A stretch of 64,000 bases of DNA from Hydrogenovibrio halophilus DSM 15072 (GCF_000384235.1 NZ_KB913033.1:434001-498000); one strand, 5' to 3'. Counted from the first letter of the stretch, positions 19,031 through 28,209 are shown. Numbers and translations: made by a program. The notes: generated from the sequence alone by a model not told the origin.

Positions 19031-19600
19031 TCAGATGCCGTGGAAGGCCTTGAATTTTTCAATGGTCGCAACCGGTTTTTCTTTTTTGTTGGCGGGGTTC
19101 AGTACATAGACCACGGTTTCACCGTTCGGGCCAGCGCCGATGTCGGTGTAACGCAGGTTGTCAATGCCCAGGTCCACATAGCCTTTGAAATCGTCCCAGG
19201 TTGAGAACACATAAATGCGGTTTTCTTCGTCCTGATAGACTTCGCCGTAAAAATCCTCGGCTGCTTTCAGGTCGCCCGACATCATCTGTTCACCAATGGA
19301 CGGCGTGGTTTTCTTTTTGTCTTCTCCGGTCAGACCATACATCACGGTTTCGCCATTTGGACCGGCTCCGATAAAGGTACGACGGTAAGCGGTTTCACCC
19401 CGTTCGATGAATTCCTTGTACAGTGCGGCATCGTAAAACACATTCATACGCCCTTCGTGAAACGCCACGTACAAATCGTCGTTATTCGCCACGGATTGCG
19501 CCTGTTCGGTTTTCGCCGGTGCCGACGTCTGGGTTTTGGCTTCGTTTGCACAGCCAGCCAAAATGCCCGTCGCCAACATGGCCATCATCAATTTCTTCAT
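19031..19600 (-). CDS. Lipoprotein of unknown function with an internal duplication
   Basis: This 189-residue protein has a signal sequence MKKLMMAMLATGILAGC, with lipobox LAGC and Cys17 as the lipidation site. The mature part has two similar halves: RRTFIGAGPNGETVMYGLT and RYTDIGAGPNGETVVYVLN each carry the GAGPNGETV core, preceded by aromatic/acidic stretches (YDAALYKEF, FSTWDDFKGY). I do not recognise the family. The start at 19600 gives AAGGA 8-10 bases upstream and the normal signal peptide; longer frames to 20125 are antisense to the diguanylate cyclase gene. Confidence 0.7.
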   Translation of the reverse strand: MKKLMMAMLATGILAGCANEAKTQTSAPAKTEQAQSVANNDDLYVAFHEGRMNVFYDAALYKEFIERGETAYRRTFIGAGPNGETVMYGLTGEDKKKTTPSIGEQMMSGDLKAAEDFYGEVYQDEENRIYVFSTWDDFKGYVDLGIDNLRYTDIGAGPNGETVVYVLNPANKKEKPVATIEKFKAFHGI

Positions 19601-19759
19601 TTCGTTCATCCTTCTGAGGTCGTTTAAAAACAATGATATTTTAGAAAGCGGATATAACAACTCCGTGACGCCTGTGTGACAAAAAGATGAAAGCGTGTCG
19701 CCATTGCAATTGAGGGCCGCACACGCCAAAATAGCGAGAATCCTCAAAAAGACAAGCTC

Positions 19760-20806
19760 ATGAGCCATTCCCAGTACCCGCCATTGAACCGCTACCAAAT
19801 TCCGGACGACGAGGCCCGAACCCTGGCCCACCGGGTTCTGGAAGAACTGGAAGCCGCCGGATTTCATGCCGATCCGATCCACTTCACCCTGTTTTACGAA
19901 TGGCTGGGCCAGCTGGATCCGTCCATGGCCGAAGAAATTGAAACGGCCCTGCACACCCAGACCTATGACGAGCACACCGCCCACCAGTTGTTTCGCCATC
20001 TGTGGTCGGAAATGATCAGCGACACGCTGGAATCCAAGCAGTTCAGCGAAGCCATTCAGGCCCTGATGCAGTTCATTGAAACCTGGATGCAACAATCGCA
20101 GCAGAAGGCCCGGCAGTTGAACCAACAGGTGAATGCCCTATCACTGGACACGCCGCCGGAAACGCTTCTGGCGCAATTGAAAACCGAGATTCTGCCCACG
20201 CTCAACGATTACCAGCGCAACAATGAAGCGCTGCATGAACAGATCCAGAGTTCCAGCCAGGAAATCAAGACGCTGCGCAAGAAACTGGATGAAGCCAACA
20301 GCATGGCCAAAACCGATGAACTGACCAGCCTGCCCAACCGACGCGGCTTTCGCGAAACCATGCAGAGACTGATCCAAAACGCCATCGACACAGAAAGCAG
20401 CTTTGCCCTGCTGGTGCTCGACATTGACCATTTCAAGCAAATCAATGACGAACACGGCCACTTGGTGGGCGATGCCATTCTGCGCTATCTGGCCAAACTG
20501 CTGCACCACCAGACCAAAGGTCAGGACCACATTGCCCGGATCGGCGGGGAAGAATTTGTGGTGATGCTGCCCGACACCCTCTACAGCAGTGCTTTGAGTG
20601 TGGCCGACAGCATCCGCAAACAGGTGGCCGCCCGTTCCTTGCAAATGCGAAAGAATCACCACCCCATCCGCCTGACCATTTCCATCGGGGTGGCGATGTT
20701 CCAGCTCAATGAACAGTTCGAAGACCTGTTTGAGCGCGCGGACCAGAGCCTGTACCTGGCCAAGAACAGCGGGCGCAATCGTGTCAGAGGGGAAACCGAC
20801 CTGTGA
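19760..20806 (+). CDS. GGDEF-domain diguanylate cyclase, cytosolic
   Basis: This 348-residue protein has an N-terminal helical domain (about 1-140) without membrane segments, a coiled coil (about 140-185) and a GGDEF domain starting KTDELTSLPNRRGF. The active-site loop is RIGGEEF, which is active in this family. The upstream inhibitory RxxD site is absent (the residues before the loop read KGQDHIA). It should make c-di-GMP from two GTP. Its stop codon overlaps the GTG start of the CobW gene, so the two are translationally coupled. Confidence 0.92.
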   Translation: MSHSQYPPLNRYQIPDDEARTLAHRVLEELEAAGFHADPIHFTLFYEWLGQLDPSMAEEIETALHTQTYDEHTAHQLFRHLWSEMISDTLESKQFSEAIQALMQFIETWMQQSQQKARQLNQQVNALSLDTPPETLLAQLKTEILPTLNDYQRNNEALHEQIQSSSQEIKTLRKKLDEANSMAKTDELTSLPNRRGFRETMQRLIQNAIDTESSFALLVLDIDHFKQINDEHGHLVGDAILRYLAKLLHHQTKGQDHIARIGGEEFVVMLPDTLYSSALSVADSIRKQVAARSLQMRKNHHPIRLTISIGVAMFQLNEQFEDLFERADQSLYLAKNSGRNRVRGETDL

Positions 20807-21840
20807 CCACGGCCTTCAATCTGATTTGCGGCCCGCTCGGCTCGGGCAAAACCACCTTGATTCGGCATCTGCTGTCACAAAAACCCGAACACGAACACTG
20901 GCTGCTGGTGGTCAACGAATTCGGCGCGGTGGGCATTGATGGCGCGATTCTGCAAAGTCAAAACCACACCCGCGTCGCCCAGATTCCCGGCGGCTGCATC
21001 TGCTGCACCGCCAAGGGCGAAGTCGAAGCCACCTTGAAAAAACAAATCGCCAAACACAAGCCCGACCGGATTCTGCTCGAACCCACCGGCCTGGGCGAAC
21101 CGGACAATCTGGTGGATCTGATTCGCTTTGCCGATTTCAAAGACCGGATCGATATTCAGGCGGTGGTCACGGTGCTGGACAGCGCCCACACCGAAATCGC
21201 CGACATAGAGCGCATGACCATTTATCAGAGTTTGCTGAACATGGCCGATGTGATGGTATTGAATAAAACGGATCTGGCGGAACCGGCTCGGATTGACGCG
21301 CTGCAAAACCTTTGCCAGGCCTGCTTTCCGCCCAAGGAAGTGGTGGTTGAAACCACACAGGGACGCCTGCCGCTGGAAGCCATCCGGCGTGCGCATTTTA
21401 CCTCGCCCGGGTTCAGCTTTGCTCAGGGCGAGACGGAACCCTTTTCACCAGGCCTGGTCAAAACGCACTTCCACGCGCCCACTGCGGCCGACTTGCCACC
21501 CGTGCAGAATCTGCCAGGCCTGGTAGAGCGTCAGGGCAAGCATCAGGGCGACACCGTCGCGATTGGCTGGGTCTTTGAACCGGACGTGGCGTTCGACTGG
21601 CAGGCGTTGCGAACCCTGTTTGAACAACTGGCGACCAACGGACAAGTCAAACGGGCCAAAGGGGTGTTTGGCGTCGGTGCCAGCTCGCGGATGCTGTTTC
21701 AACTGGCACAGGGCGAAGTCACACGAGAGCTGATTGCCTACCGCAAAGACTCGCGTCTGGAATTGCTGCTGACCAATGCGGATGCGGGGTTAGTCACCCA
21801 ACTGGAGCGATCTCTGCAGGCAGCCATAACCGCTTCCTGA
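20803..21840 (+). CDS. COG0523 (CobW/P47K family) metal-chaperone GTPase
   Basis: This 345-residue G3E GTPase has Walker A GPLGSGKTT near the N-terminus, the metal-binding GGCICCTAKGE (CxCC) motif, EPTGLGEP and NKTDLAEP as the guanine motif, and a C-terminal CobW_C domain from about 230. The start GTG 20803 overlaps the upstream stop (GTGA). Family members deliver Zn, Co or Ni; the metal here cannot be told. Linkage to a diguanylate cyclase is unusual and may be incidental. Two palindrome copies (21447 exact, 21513 one mismatch) fall in the linker between the two domains, both encoding Pro-Gly-Leu-Val. Confidence 0.9.
   Translation: MTTAFNLICGPLGSGKTTLIRHLLSQKPEHEHWLLVVNEFGAVGIDGAILQSQNHTRVAQIPGGCICCTAKGEVEATLKKQIAKHKPDRILLEPTGLGEPDNLVDLIRFADFKDRIDIQAVVTVLDSAHTEIADIERMTIYQSLLNMADVMVLNKTDLAEPARIDALQNLCQACFPPKEVVVETTQGRLPLEAIRRAHFTSPGFSFAQGETEPFSPGLVKTHFHAPTAADLPPVQNLPGLVERQGKHQGDTVAIGWVFEPDVAFDWQALRTLFEQLATNGQVKRAKGVFGVGASSRMLFQLAQGEVTRELIAYRKDSRLELLLTNADAGLVTQLERSLQAAITAS
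21447..21458. repeat. ACCAGGCCTGGT palindrome, exact, inside the CobW gene
   Basis: Encodes Ser-Pro-Gly-Leu-Val at the domain boundary; a second copy lies 66 bases on. Confidence 0.95.
21513..21524. repeat. Palindrome variant GCCAGGCCTGGT (one mismatch) inside the CobW gene
   Basis: Encodes Leu-Pro-Gly-Leu-Val; only the first base departs from the consensus. Confidence 0.8.
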
Positions 21841-21858
21841 TCCACGTCCGTTCCTATT

Positions 21859-23058
21859 TCAGGCCGGGCTCACCGTCTGGGGTTCGGCCTTGAGCACCAA
21901 CAATGCCGCCAGCGCCACAAACAGCGCCGACACCAGCAAGGTCGCTTCCATGCCCGCCATCTGATAGACCCAGCCCGACAGAATGGTGCCGATCAAACGG
22001 CCACCGGCATTGGCCATGTAATAAAAGCCCACGTCTTTGGACGTGCCATCGGCGTCGGCATAAGACACAATCAGATACGAATGCACCGCCGAGTTGAGCG
22101 CAAACAGAATGCCAAAAATCACCAGGCCTGCCATCAAAACGGTCTGCGGTGACGCATCCAGCCACCACGCCATGGCCATCGGCACCAGCGCCAACGGCAG
22201 CGCCAGTTTCATCGCCGTATGCCGTGTCGGCATGGTTTTATTCGGGTTTCGTATCCCGGTCAATTTGGGCGCGGCGGCCTGCACCACCCCATAACCGATC
22301 ACCCACAATGCCATAAAGGTACCCACCTGTATGTGCGACCAGTCCAGCATCACTTGCAGAAACACCGGCAGGGCCACCACAAACCAGACATCGCGTGCGC
22401 CGAACAGGAAAAACCGGGCCGCCGACAGCCAGTTGATCGCCGCCGACTTGGAAAACACTTCCTGAAATTTGGGCTTGGTTTTGGCCCGGCCCATGGCCCC
22501 GTCCAGCAGAAACAGCGACAGAATCAGCGGCACCACAATGATCGCCACCAGCACATACAAAGCGCCAACAAACCCAAGCCAGGCCAACAGCGCCGCCCCC
22601 ACAAAAAAGCCCACGCCTTTGAGCGCGTTTTTGGAGCCGGTCAGCAACGCCACCCAGCGATAAAGCTGGCCGGAGGCCTCATCGGCCAGCGACTTGATCG
22701 CGCTTTTGGCCGACATTTTGTTCAGGTCCTTGGCGATGCCGGACAGGGCCTGCGCCGCCATCACATAGGCCACGCTCAGCATCTCGGCGGGCACGGTCAG
22801 CATCATCAGCGCCACCACCTGCAGGCCGAGTCCGATGTTCATGGTCACATTCAGCCCCAGGCGTGCGCCCAGATACCCGCCGACCAGATTGGTGACAATG
22901 CCGAAAAACTCGTAAAACAGAAACAGCATCGCAATTTCAATCGGGGTGTAACCCAACTGGTGAAAATGCAGCAGCACCAGCATCCGGATCGCGCCATCGG
23001 TAATGGTAAACGACCAGTAATTGAATGTGACCAGACCATACTGTTTCAGCGGATTCAT
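21859..23058 (-). CDS. arsJ: ArsJ, organoarsenical (1-arseno-3-phosphoglycerate) efflux MFS transporter
   Basis: This 399-residue protein has about twelve membrane helices and a start typical of ArsJ (QYGLVTFNYWSFTITDGAIRMLVLLHFHQLGYTP). IAKDLNKMSAKSAIKSL is another family-specific stretch. ArsJ exports the unstable arseno-sugar made when GAPDH uses arsenate in place of phosphate. The partner GAPDH gene lies directly upstream in the same operon, 31 bases away, which supports the call strongly. It is last of five minus-strand genes starting at 26082. Confidence 0.92.
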   Translation of the reverse strand: MNPLKQYGLVTFNYWSFTITDGAIRMLVLLHFHQLGYTPIEIAMLFLFYEFFGIVTNLVGGYLGARLGLNVTMNIGLGLQVVALMMLTVPAEMLSVAYVMAAQALSGIAKDLNKMSAKSAIKSLADEASGQLYRWVALLTGSKNALKGVGFFVGAALLAWLGFVGALYVLVAIIVVPLILSLFLLDGAMGRAKTKPKFQEVFSKSAAINWLSAARFFLFGARDVWFVVALPVFLQVMLDWSHIQVGTFMALWVIGYGVVQAAAPKLTGIRNPNKTMPTRHTAMKLALPLALVPMAMAWWLDASPQTVLMAGLVIFGILFALNSAVHSYLIVSYADADGTSKDVGFYYMANAGGRLIGTILSGWVYQMAGMEATLLVSALFVALAALLVLKAEPQTVSPA

Positions 23059-23089
23059 CCGAATTCCTTTACGATTGCGCCAACCGCGT

Positions 23090-24100
23090 TCAGTTCGCGG
23101 CGTTGCCTTTTCCGGCTTTCAGCGCCAGATCCATCATCTGACGCACATAGCCTATTTCATTGTCGTACCAGGCGTACACCTTGACCTGGGTGTCGTTGAT
23201 CACCATGGTCGAAGGCGCATCAATCACACTTGAACGGCGCTCGCCTTCGAAATCCACCGACACCAACGGGCGTTCTTCAAAGCCCAGAATGCCTTTCAGT
23301 TCGCCTTCTGCCGCTTCCTTGAACAGGGCGTTCACTTCCTCGGCTGTGGTGGGACGCTCGACCTCCATCACCAGGTCGGTCAGGGACGCATTCATAAACG
23401 GCACACGCACCGCCAACCCATTCAAGCGCCCGGAAAGTTCGGGAAAAATGTCGGCAATCGCTTTGGCCGAACCAGTGGTGGTCGGAATCAACGACTCAAA
23501 ACTGGCGCGGGCCCGACGCAAATCCTTGTGGCCGTGATCGACCACTTTCTGGGTATTGGTCCGGTCATGCATGGTGGTAATGCTGCCATGCTTGATGCCG
23601 ATGTTTTCATGCAGCACCTTGATCACCGGGGCAATGCAATTGGTGGTGCAGGAGGCCGCCGACAGAATCGGGTCTTCGCCGGGCGTGAGGATGTGATCGT
23701 TCACCCCCATGATCACGTTTTTGACGCCTTCCTTGACCGGGGCCGCGACCACGACCTGCGCCACGCCCTGATCCAGATACGGCTGCAATGCGGCCCGCGT
23801 GCGAAATTCGCCGGTGGCTTCAATCACAATGTCCGCGCCCGACCAATCGGTGTCCGCGATGGCCTGATTGGAGGTATACGGAATCAGGCTGTCATTGATC
23901 ACGATATTGCGGCCATCGGTACCGGTTTCGTGATGCCAGCGCCCGTGCGCCGAGTCAAAATGCAGCAGATGCGCCGACCCCGCCGCATCGGTCGCGGTTT
24001 CATTGATGTGCACAAATTCCAACTCGGGCCAGTCAAAGGCCTCGCGCAAGGCCAGACGACCCATGCGCCCGAACCCGTTAATGGCGACTTTGATTTTCAT
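23090..24100 (-). CDS. gapdh: ArsJ-associated glyceraldehyde-3-phosphate dehydrogenase
   Basis: This 336-residue GAPDH has the NAD-binding INGFGRMGR near the N-terminus, the catalytic Cys in [17 protein letters not shown]-type phosphate loops and the C-terminal [16 protein letters not shown]. With arsenate it would make 1-arseno-3-phosphoglycerate, the substrate of ArsJ. The start at 24100 has AGGAGCG upstream; the longer frame to 24163 runs into the preceding gene. It starts two bases after the upstream stop. It may also work in ordinary glycolysis or the Calvin cycle, but the context argues for arsenate resistance. Confidence 0.92.
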   Translation of the reverse strand: MKIKVAINGFGRMGRLALREAFDWPELEFVHINETATDAAGSAHLLHFDSAHGRWHHETGTDGRNIVINDSLIPYTSNQAIADTDWSGADIVIEATGEFRTRAALQPYLDQGVAQVVVAAPVKEGVKNVIMGVNDHILTPGEDPILSAASCTTNCIAPVIKVLHENIGIKHGSITTMHDRTNTQKVVDHGHKDLRRARASFESLIPTTTGSAKAIADIFPELSGRLNGLAVRVPFMNASLTDLVMEVERPTTAEEVNALFKEAAEGELKGILGFEERPLVSVDFEGERRSSVIDAPSTMVINDTQVKVYAWYDNEIGYVRQMMDLALKAGKGNAAN

Positions 24101-24102
24101 GG

Positions 24103-24798
24103 TCACGCTCCTGCTTTGTCTGAGGATTGTTTTTCCGATGTTCCGGGCGCATCCGACAGCCATTGTTCGATCTGGGCCACACTGGGCATGCCACCGGAAT
24201 GCACCACCGTATCGTCAATGACCACACCCGGTGTCGCGGTCACGCCGAAGCTGGCAATCTCGGCCACGTCTTCCACTTTCTGCACCGACACTTGAGCGCC
24301 CATTTTGCCAGCCGTTTCTTCAATGCGTGTGACCGTATTGTGACATGTCTTACACCCGGTCCCGAGCACCTGAACCACCAGGCCTGGTGATTTTTCACTG
24401 TCTCCGCCACAACAGCCAGCACTGGACGGAGCCGAATCAGAACAACAGCCAGACGATTCGCGTTTTTCTTCTTCGTCACCACCGCAACAGGCGCTGGCTT
24501 TGGCGTTTTCATCGGCGCTTCCATCGATATTTGCTTCCGATTTCGGCGTCGCCTTTTGCGGCGCAGGGGCTGTCCCGCAGCTGCCACCGGGACAGCACTC
24601 ACCGCTTTTGGACAATTTGCCAATCAATTCCGCCGGGCACCAGCCGGTAAACGTGGCCTGAAACCCCATCAACGCGGGCAACACCGCCAGCCACAACCAG
24701 TTCGCCGACATCAAATCCGTCTGTCCTGAGAACTGTGCCAGTGCGATGCCGATCAGAATCAGCCCTGTCATCAGACGTACCATTAAATTGCCTTTCAT
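24103..24798 (-). CDS. DUF2892 membrane module fused through a Cys-rich linker to a thioredoxin-fold domain
   Basis: This 231-residue protein has three parts. Residues 1-60 form a DUF2892 membrane hairpin ([26 protein letters not shown]). Residues about 65-140 form a low-complexity linker packed with Cys pairs ([24 protein letters not shown]), more than ten Cys in all. Residues about 143-215 form a small thioredoxin/glutaredoxin-like domain ([15 protein letters not shown] with CKTC active site; [20 protein letters not shown] with cis-Pro loop). Position in the ars operon suggests the Cys cluster binds arsenite or feeds a dithiol relay; that is inference. The linker contains an exact dispersed palindrome. 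It overlaps the upstream gene by 4 bases. Confidence 0.82.
   Translation of the reverse strand: MKGNLMVRLMTGLILIGIALAQFSGQTDLMSANWLWLAVLPALMGFQATFTGWCPAELIGKLSKSGECCPGGSCGTAPAPQKATPKSEANIDGSADENAKASACCGGDEEEKRESSGCCSDSAPSSAGCCGGDSEKSPGLVVQVLGTGCKTCHNTVTRIEETAGKMGAQVSVQKVEDVAEIASFGVTATPGVVIDDTVVHSGGMPSVAQIEQWLSDAPGTSEKQSSDKAGA
24377..24388. repeat. ACCAGGCCTGGT palindrome, exact, inside the DUF2892-thioredoxin gene
   Basis: The symmetry extends to 14 bases (CACCAGGCCTGGTG). It encodes Ser-Pro-Gly-Leu-Val exactly where the linker meets the thioredoxin domain. Confidence 0.95.
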
Positions 24799-25100
24799 TT
24801 TTCACTCTCCTTTGAGGGGTCATTGTCTGTTTTTTCATGGGGGGGCCGGGTCGCATCGCAGGCCTCGCTGTCACACACGACACCACACGCCACACATTCG
24901 CCGCGCGCGTTTTTGAACATGGGGCAAAAGCCGGTAAACGTGGCCTGAATCGCATTGATCGCCATCGCAATCATCAGCCACAAAAAACTGAGCCGGGTCA
25001 AATCCACCTGACCCATAAAATGCGACACCGCCAGCAACACCAACATCATGCCAGCAAAATAACGCAAAGGCTTATTGCCCTTCACCACAATCTGATTCAT
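24795..25100 (-). CDS. DUF2892 membrane protein with a Cys-rich tail
   Basis: This 101-residue protein has two membrane segments (LRYFAGMMLVLLAVSHFMGQ, LSFLWLMIAMAINAIQATFTGF) followed by CPMFKNARGECVACGVVCDSEACDATRPP, which has six Cys, then an acidic tail. The IQATFTGFCP stretch matches [10 protein letters not shown] in the next gene, so the pair looks like a tandem duplication of the module. The last codons overlap the next start (ATGA). Probably part of the arsenic-responsive operon. Confidence 0.82.
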   Translation of the reverse strand: MNQIVVKGNKPLRYFAGMMLVLLAVSHFMGQVDLTRLSFLWLMIAMAINAIQATFTGFCPMFKNARGECVACGVVCDSEACDATRPPHEKTDNDPSKESEK

Positions 25101-25110
25101 TGATCGTTCC

Positions 25111-26082
25111 TCACAAAGTTAACCAGTTAAACCCATACCCGACCAGTATAAACGCCACGGTTAAGACGCCCACAAACAACGCCAGCGCCGGCCAGCGAAT
25201 CACTTTGCGCAAAATCAGCAGTTCCGGCAATGAGAGCGCGGCAATGCTCATCATCAACGCCAGACTGGTGCCAATGGGCACGCCTTTGGCCAGCATCGCC
25301 TCAATCACCGGGATCACGCCCACCGCATTGGAATACAAAGGCACGCCCAGCAACACCGCCACCGGCACACTCCACCAGCTGGCCGCATCGGCCAGATAGG
25401 TGCTGACCCAGGCTTCGGGCACAAACCCGTGAAAGGCCGCGCCCAGACCGATCCCGATCAACACCCAGTGCCAGATGCGTTTGACGATCACCATCACTTC
25501 CTGCCAGGCAAAGGCATGACGGGCTCTGAAGCCACCCGTCTGCGCCTGGACTTCGGCCTGTTGACGTCGCTTGATGTCCCACACATAGGCTTCGACCCAG
25601 CGTTCCGGTTTGAACCATTCGATCACCATGGATCCCACGTAAGCGACCACCAGCCCGGCCAGCACATACAGCAACGCAATTTCCCAGCCCAGAATCCCGA
25701 TCAGCAACACCACCGCCACTTCATTGATCATGGGGCTGGCGATCAGAAAGGCAAACGTAATCCCCACCGGAATCCGCGCTTCCACAAACCCGATAAACAG
25801 CGGCACGGACGAACAGGAACAAAACGGCGTCACCGACCCCAAAGTAATTGCCAGAGACCGTGCCTGCCATTTGGGTCGCCCCGCCACCACCTGACGGACT
25901 TTCTCGGTGGACACAAACGCGCGCAGCAACCCCATCAGATAAATCACAATGACCAGCAGCGCAAAAATCTTGGCCACATCCATCACAAAGAATTGCACCG
26001 CCGCGCCCAGCTGGGAGTCGGGGGACAATCCCAGAAGCGTGAAAGCGACCCAGTTGCCCAACTCATCAAATACGGAAAACAT
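25111..26082 (-). CDS. ArsP-like permease (COG0701/DUF318)
   Basis: This 323-residue membrane protein has about eight to ten helices. TPFCSCSSVPLFIGF carries the paired Cys motif of the family, ASPMINEVAVVLL follows, and the second half repeats the fold (GVPLYSNAVGVIPVIEAML). Family members include ArsP, an exporter of trivalent organoarsenicals; others are uncharacterised permeases, and the substrate here is not certain. The start 26082 has an AAGGAG RBS; a frame to 26109 lacks one. First gene of the operon, divergent from arsR. Confidence 0.85.
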   Translation of the reverse strand: MFSVFDELGNWVAFTLLGLSPDSQLGAAVQFFVMDVAKIFALLVIVIYLMGLLRAFVSTEKVRQVVAGRPKWQARSLAITLGSVTPFCSCSSVPLFIGFVEARIPVGITFAFLIASPMINEVAVVLLIGILGWEIALLYVLAGLVVAYVGSMVIEWFKPERWVEAYVWDIKRRQQAEVQAQTGGFRARHAFAWQEVMVIVKRIWHWVLIGIGLGAAFHGFVPEAWVSTYLADAASWWSVPVAVLLGVPLYSNAVGVIPVIEAMLAKGVPIGTSLALMMSIAALSLPELLILRKVIRWPALALFVGVLTVAFILVGYGFNWLTL

Positions 26083-26119
26083 ACACGGCTCCTTGCCAGG
26101 CCAATCCAAAATATCTTTA

Positions 26120-26137
26120 TATCTGCTTATGCAGATA
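26120..26137. promoter_or_regulatory. Putative ArsR operator in the arsR / permease divergent promoter
   Basis: TATCTGCTTATGCAGATA is an 18-base, nearly perfect inverted repeat. Its reverse complement TATCTGCATAAGCAGATA differs at one base from the site at 30408-30425. It lies between possible -35 and -10 elements (TTTGTT, TATAAA) for the minus-strand operon. Confidence 0.75.
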
Positions 26138-26222
26138 CTAACAAAGTTTTTTTGCCCTGACCATCTTTTTTCATGCCCGGTTTACGGTAAAATAAGCGTT
26201 TTTGAAATCACTGGTTCCGTTT

Positions 26223-26570
26223 ATGTCACTGGATGCTCTGGCCCAAACATTCAAAGCCCTTTCCGAGCCGCTTCGACTGCGCATAGTGCACCTGCTGATG
26301 CAACGCGACAGTCTGTGTGTGTGCGACCTGATGAGCATTCTGGATCAGGGGCAGAGCACCATTTCACGGCACCTGACTTATCTGAAAAACGCCGGTCTGG
26401 TTCATCACTGGCGTGAAGGAACCTGGATGCACTATGCGCTGGTCCGGGACGGCCTGGTGCCCCTGCGCCCGGACGATTTGCAACAATGCCTGCAGCAGTT
26501 GTCCGACCTGGAAGCCGACCGGGAGGCGCTGGCACACTACGAGCAGACACCCCGTCAGTGCGCACGCTGA
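26223..26570 (+). CDS. arsR: ArsR-family As(III)-responsive repressor
   Basis: This 115-residue winged-helix protein carries DSLCVCDLMSIL, the CxC arsenite-sensing motif (ELCVCDL type), at the start of the recognition region, then STISRHLTYLKNAGLVHHWREG as the recognition helix and wing. When As(III) binds the thiols the repressor leaves DNA. ATG 26223 gives the family N-terminus (MSLDALAQTFKALSEPLRLRI); TTG 26202 in the same frame is possible, and neither has a good RBS. It is divergent from the ars operon with the palindromic operator between them. Confidence 0.93.
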   Translation: MSLDALAQTFKALSEPLRLRIVHLLMQRDSLCVCDLMSILDQGQSTISRHLTYLKNAGLVHHWREGTWMHYALVRDGLVPLRPDDLQQCLQQLSDLEADREALAHYEQTPRQCAR

Positions 26571-26600
26571 AGCACAGAAGATTTTTGATTAAAAAGCGCG

Positions 26601-26606
26601 TATAAT
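26601..26606 (+). promoter_or_regulatory. Possible -10 element of mqo
   Basis: A consensus TATAAT lies 61 bases before the mqo start in an AT-rich stretch. No matching -35 at 17 bases is convincing. Confidence 0.4.
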
Positions 26607-26667
26607 TAAACGCTTATATTTTTTGAACCTTTGTGCATAAGGTTCGCAGATTGCAAGGCAGACACTC

Positions 26668-28011
26668 ATGGAAAATCGCGTATTTGATGTCGTCATTGTT
26701 GGCGGCGGGGTCACTGGGACCGCGCTGGCCTATACGCTGGCCAAATACACCAACATCAAATCCACCGCCATTCTGGAAAAATACGGGTCGCTGGCACCGT
26801 TGAACTCCAATGCGCGCAGCAACAGCCAGACGCTGCACTGCGGCGACATCGAAACCAACTACACGCTGGAAAAAGCCAAATCGGTCAAACACACCGCCAA
26901 CATGCTGGTGCGTTATGCCGAGCAAACCAGCAAAAACGACTTTCTGTACAAATACCCGAAAATGATTCTGGCCGTGGGCGAAGACGAGTGCGAACGGCTG
27001 GAAAAGCGCCACCATGAATTTGCCGAAGCCTTCCCCTATATGCAACTGTGGGACGCCGCGAAAATCGCCGAAGTCGAACCCAATGTGGCACTCAAGGACG
27101 GCCAGATGCGCCCGGAAAAAATTCTGGCCAGCGGCTGCACCGATGAGTACTCGGCGGTCAATTACGGCACCCTGTGCAAATCCTTTATTGAATCCGCACG
27201 CAAGACCGGCAAGGACGTGCGCGTCTCACTCAGCTCCAAAGTCGATCGCATTCTCAAATTTGACGACCACTACGAGCTGCAGACCGCCCACGGCACCTAC
27301 ATGGCCAAATTTGTGGTGGTCGCCGCCGGCGCGCACAGCCTGCTGCTGGCGCACCAGATGGGCCACGGGCTCAATCTGTCGACCCTGCCAATGGCCGGGA
27401 GCTTTTATTTTGCCCCGCAAATGCTCAATGGCAAAGTCTATACCATGCAGAACGACAAACTGCCCTTTGCCGCCCTGCACGGCGACCCGGACCTGACCGA
27501 ACCGGGCAAAACCCGTCTGGGTCCGACGGCCCTGGCATTGCCCAAGCTGGAACGCTACACAGGCGGCACCTATCTGGACTTCTGGCGCACCCTGAAACTG
27601 GATCGCAAGGTTCTGAAAGTCTTCTGGGATCTGATGAAGGATGGCACCATTCGCAATTACATTCTGCGCAACATGCTGTTTGAAATCCCCTGGCTCAACA
27701 AGAAGCTGTTCGTCAAAGACGCCCGCAAAATTCTGCCAGGCTTGACCACCGACGAACTCACCTACGCCCAGGGTTATGGTGGCGTACGCCCGCAGGTGAT
27801 TGACAAGACCACCCGCGAACTGAAACTGGGCGAAGCCAGCATTGTGCCCGACAACGACAATGTGATATTCAATATGACCCCGTCGCCCGGGGCGACCACC
27901 TGTCTGGGCAATGCCTATCGCGATGCGCAAATCATTTGTGAACGTCTGGGCATGGAACTCAAGCGGGACGAGCTGATCCACGACCTGCTTGATGGTGAAG
28001 ACCTGTCCTGA
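26668..28011 (+). CDS. mqo: FAD-dependent malate:quinone oxidoreductase, Helicobacter-like type
   Basis: This 447-residue flavoprotein has the N-terminal dinucleotide-binding motif VVIVGGGVTGTALAYTLAKY, followed by LNSNARSNSQTLHCGDIETNYTLEKA and, near the C-terminus, YGGVRPQVIDK and SPGATTCLGNAYRDA. These features match the shorter Mqo of epsilonproteobacteria and Thiomicrospira relatives, which oxidise malate and pass electrons to quinone in place of NAD-malate dehydrogenase. The closest alternatives are L-2-hydroxyglutarate oxidase-like enzymes. AAGGC lies upstream of ATG 26668. It appears monocistronic. Confidence 0.8.
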   Translation: MENRVFDVVIVGGGVTGTALAYTLAKYTNIKSTAILEKYGSLAPLNSNARSNSQTLHCGDIETNYTLEKAKSVKHTANMLVRYAEQTSKNDFLYKYPKMILAVGEDECERLEKRHHEFAEAFPYMQLWDAAKIAEVEPNVALKDGQMRPEKILASGCTDEYSAVNYGTLCKSFIESARKTGKDVRVSLSSKVDRILKFDDHYELQTAHGTYMAKFVVVAAGAHSLLLAHQMGHGLNLSTLPMAGSFYFAPQMLNGKVYTMQNDKLPFAALHGDPDLTEPGKTRLGPTALALPKLERYTGGTYLDFWRTLKLDRKVLKVFWDLMKDGTIRNYILRNMLFEIPWLNKKLFVKDARKILPGLTTDELTYAQGYGGVRPQVIDKTTRELKLGEASIVPDNDNVIFNMTPSPGATTCLGNAYRDAQIICERLGMELKRDELIHDLLDGEDLS

Positions 28012-28209
28012 TCGGGCAGGCAATAACCATTCAACTCAGTCAGAAATCACGCCCGGCCCGACCTGGTGTGATAAAATGACTCTCTCAATTTTTTGGCGTC
28101 AAGACCGTTTTTGCGCCCAAGCTCACAAAGCGTCCTTTGCTTAACATCGGTATCCGTTCCCCACAGGGGCATACGAACCTCACAGGACGCAAAAGTCGAA
28201 GGAAATTGC

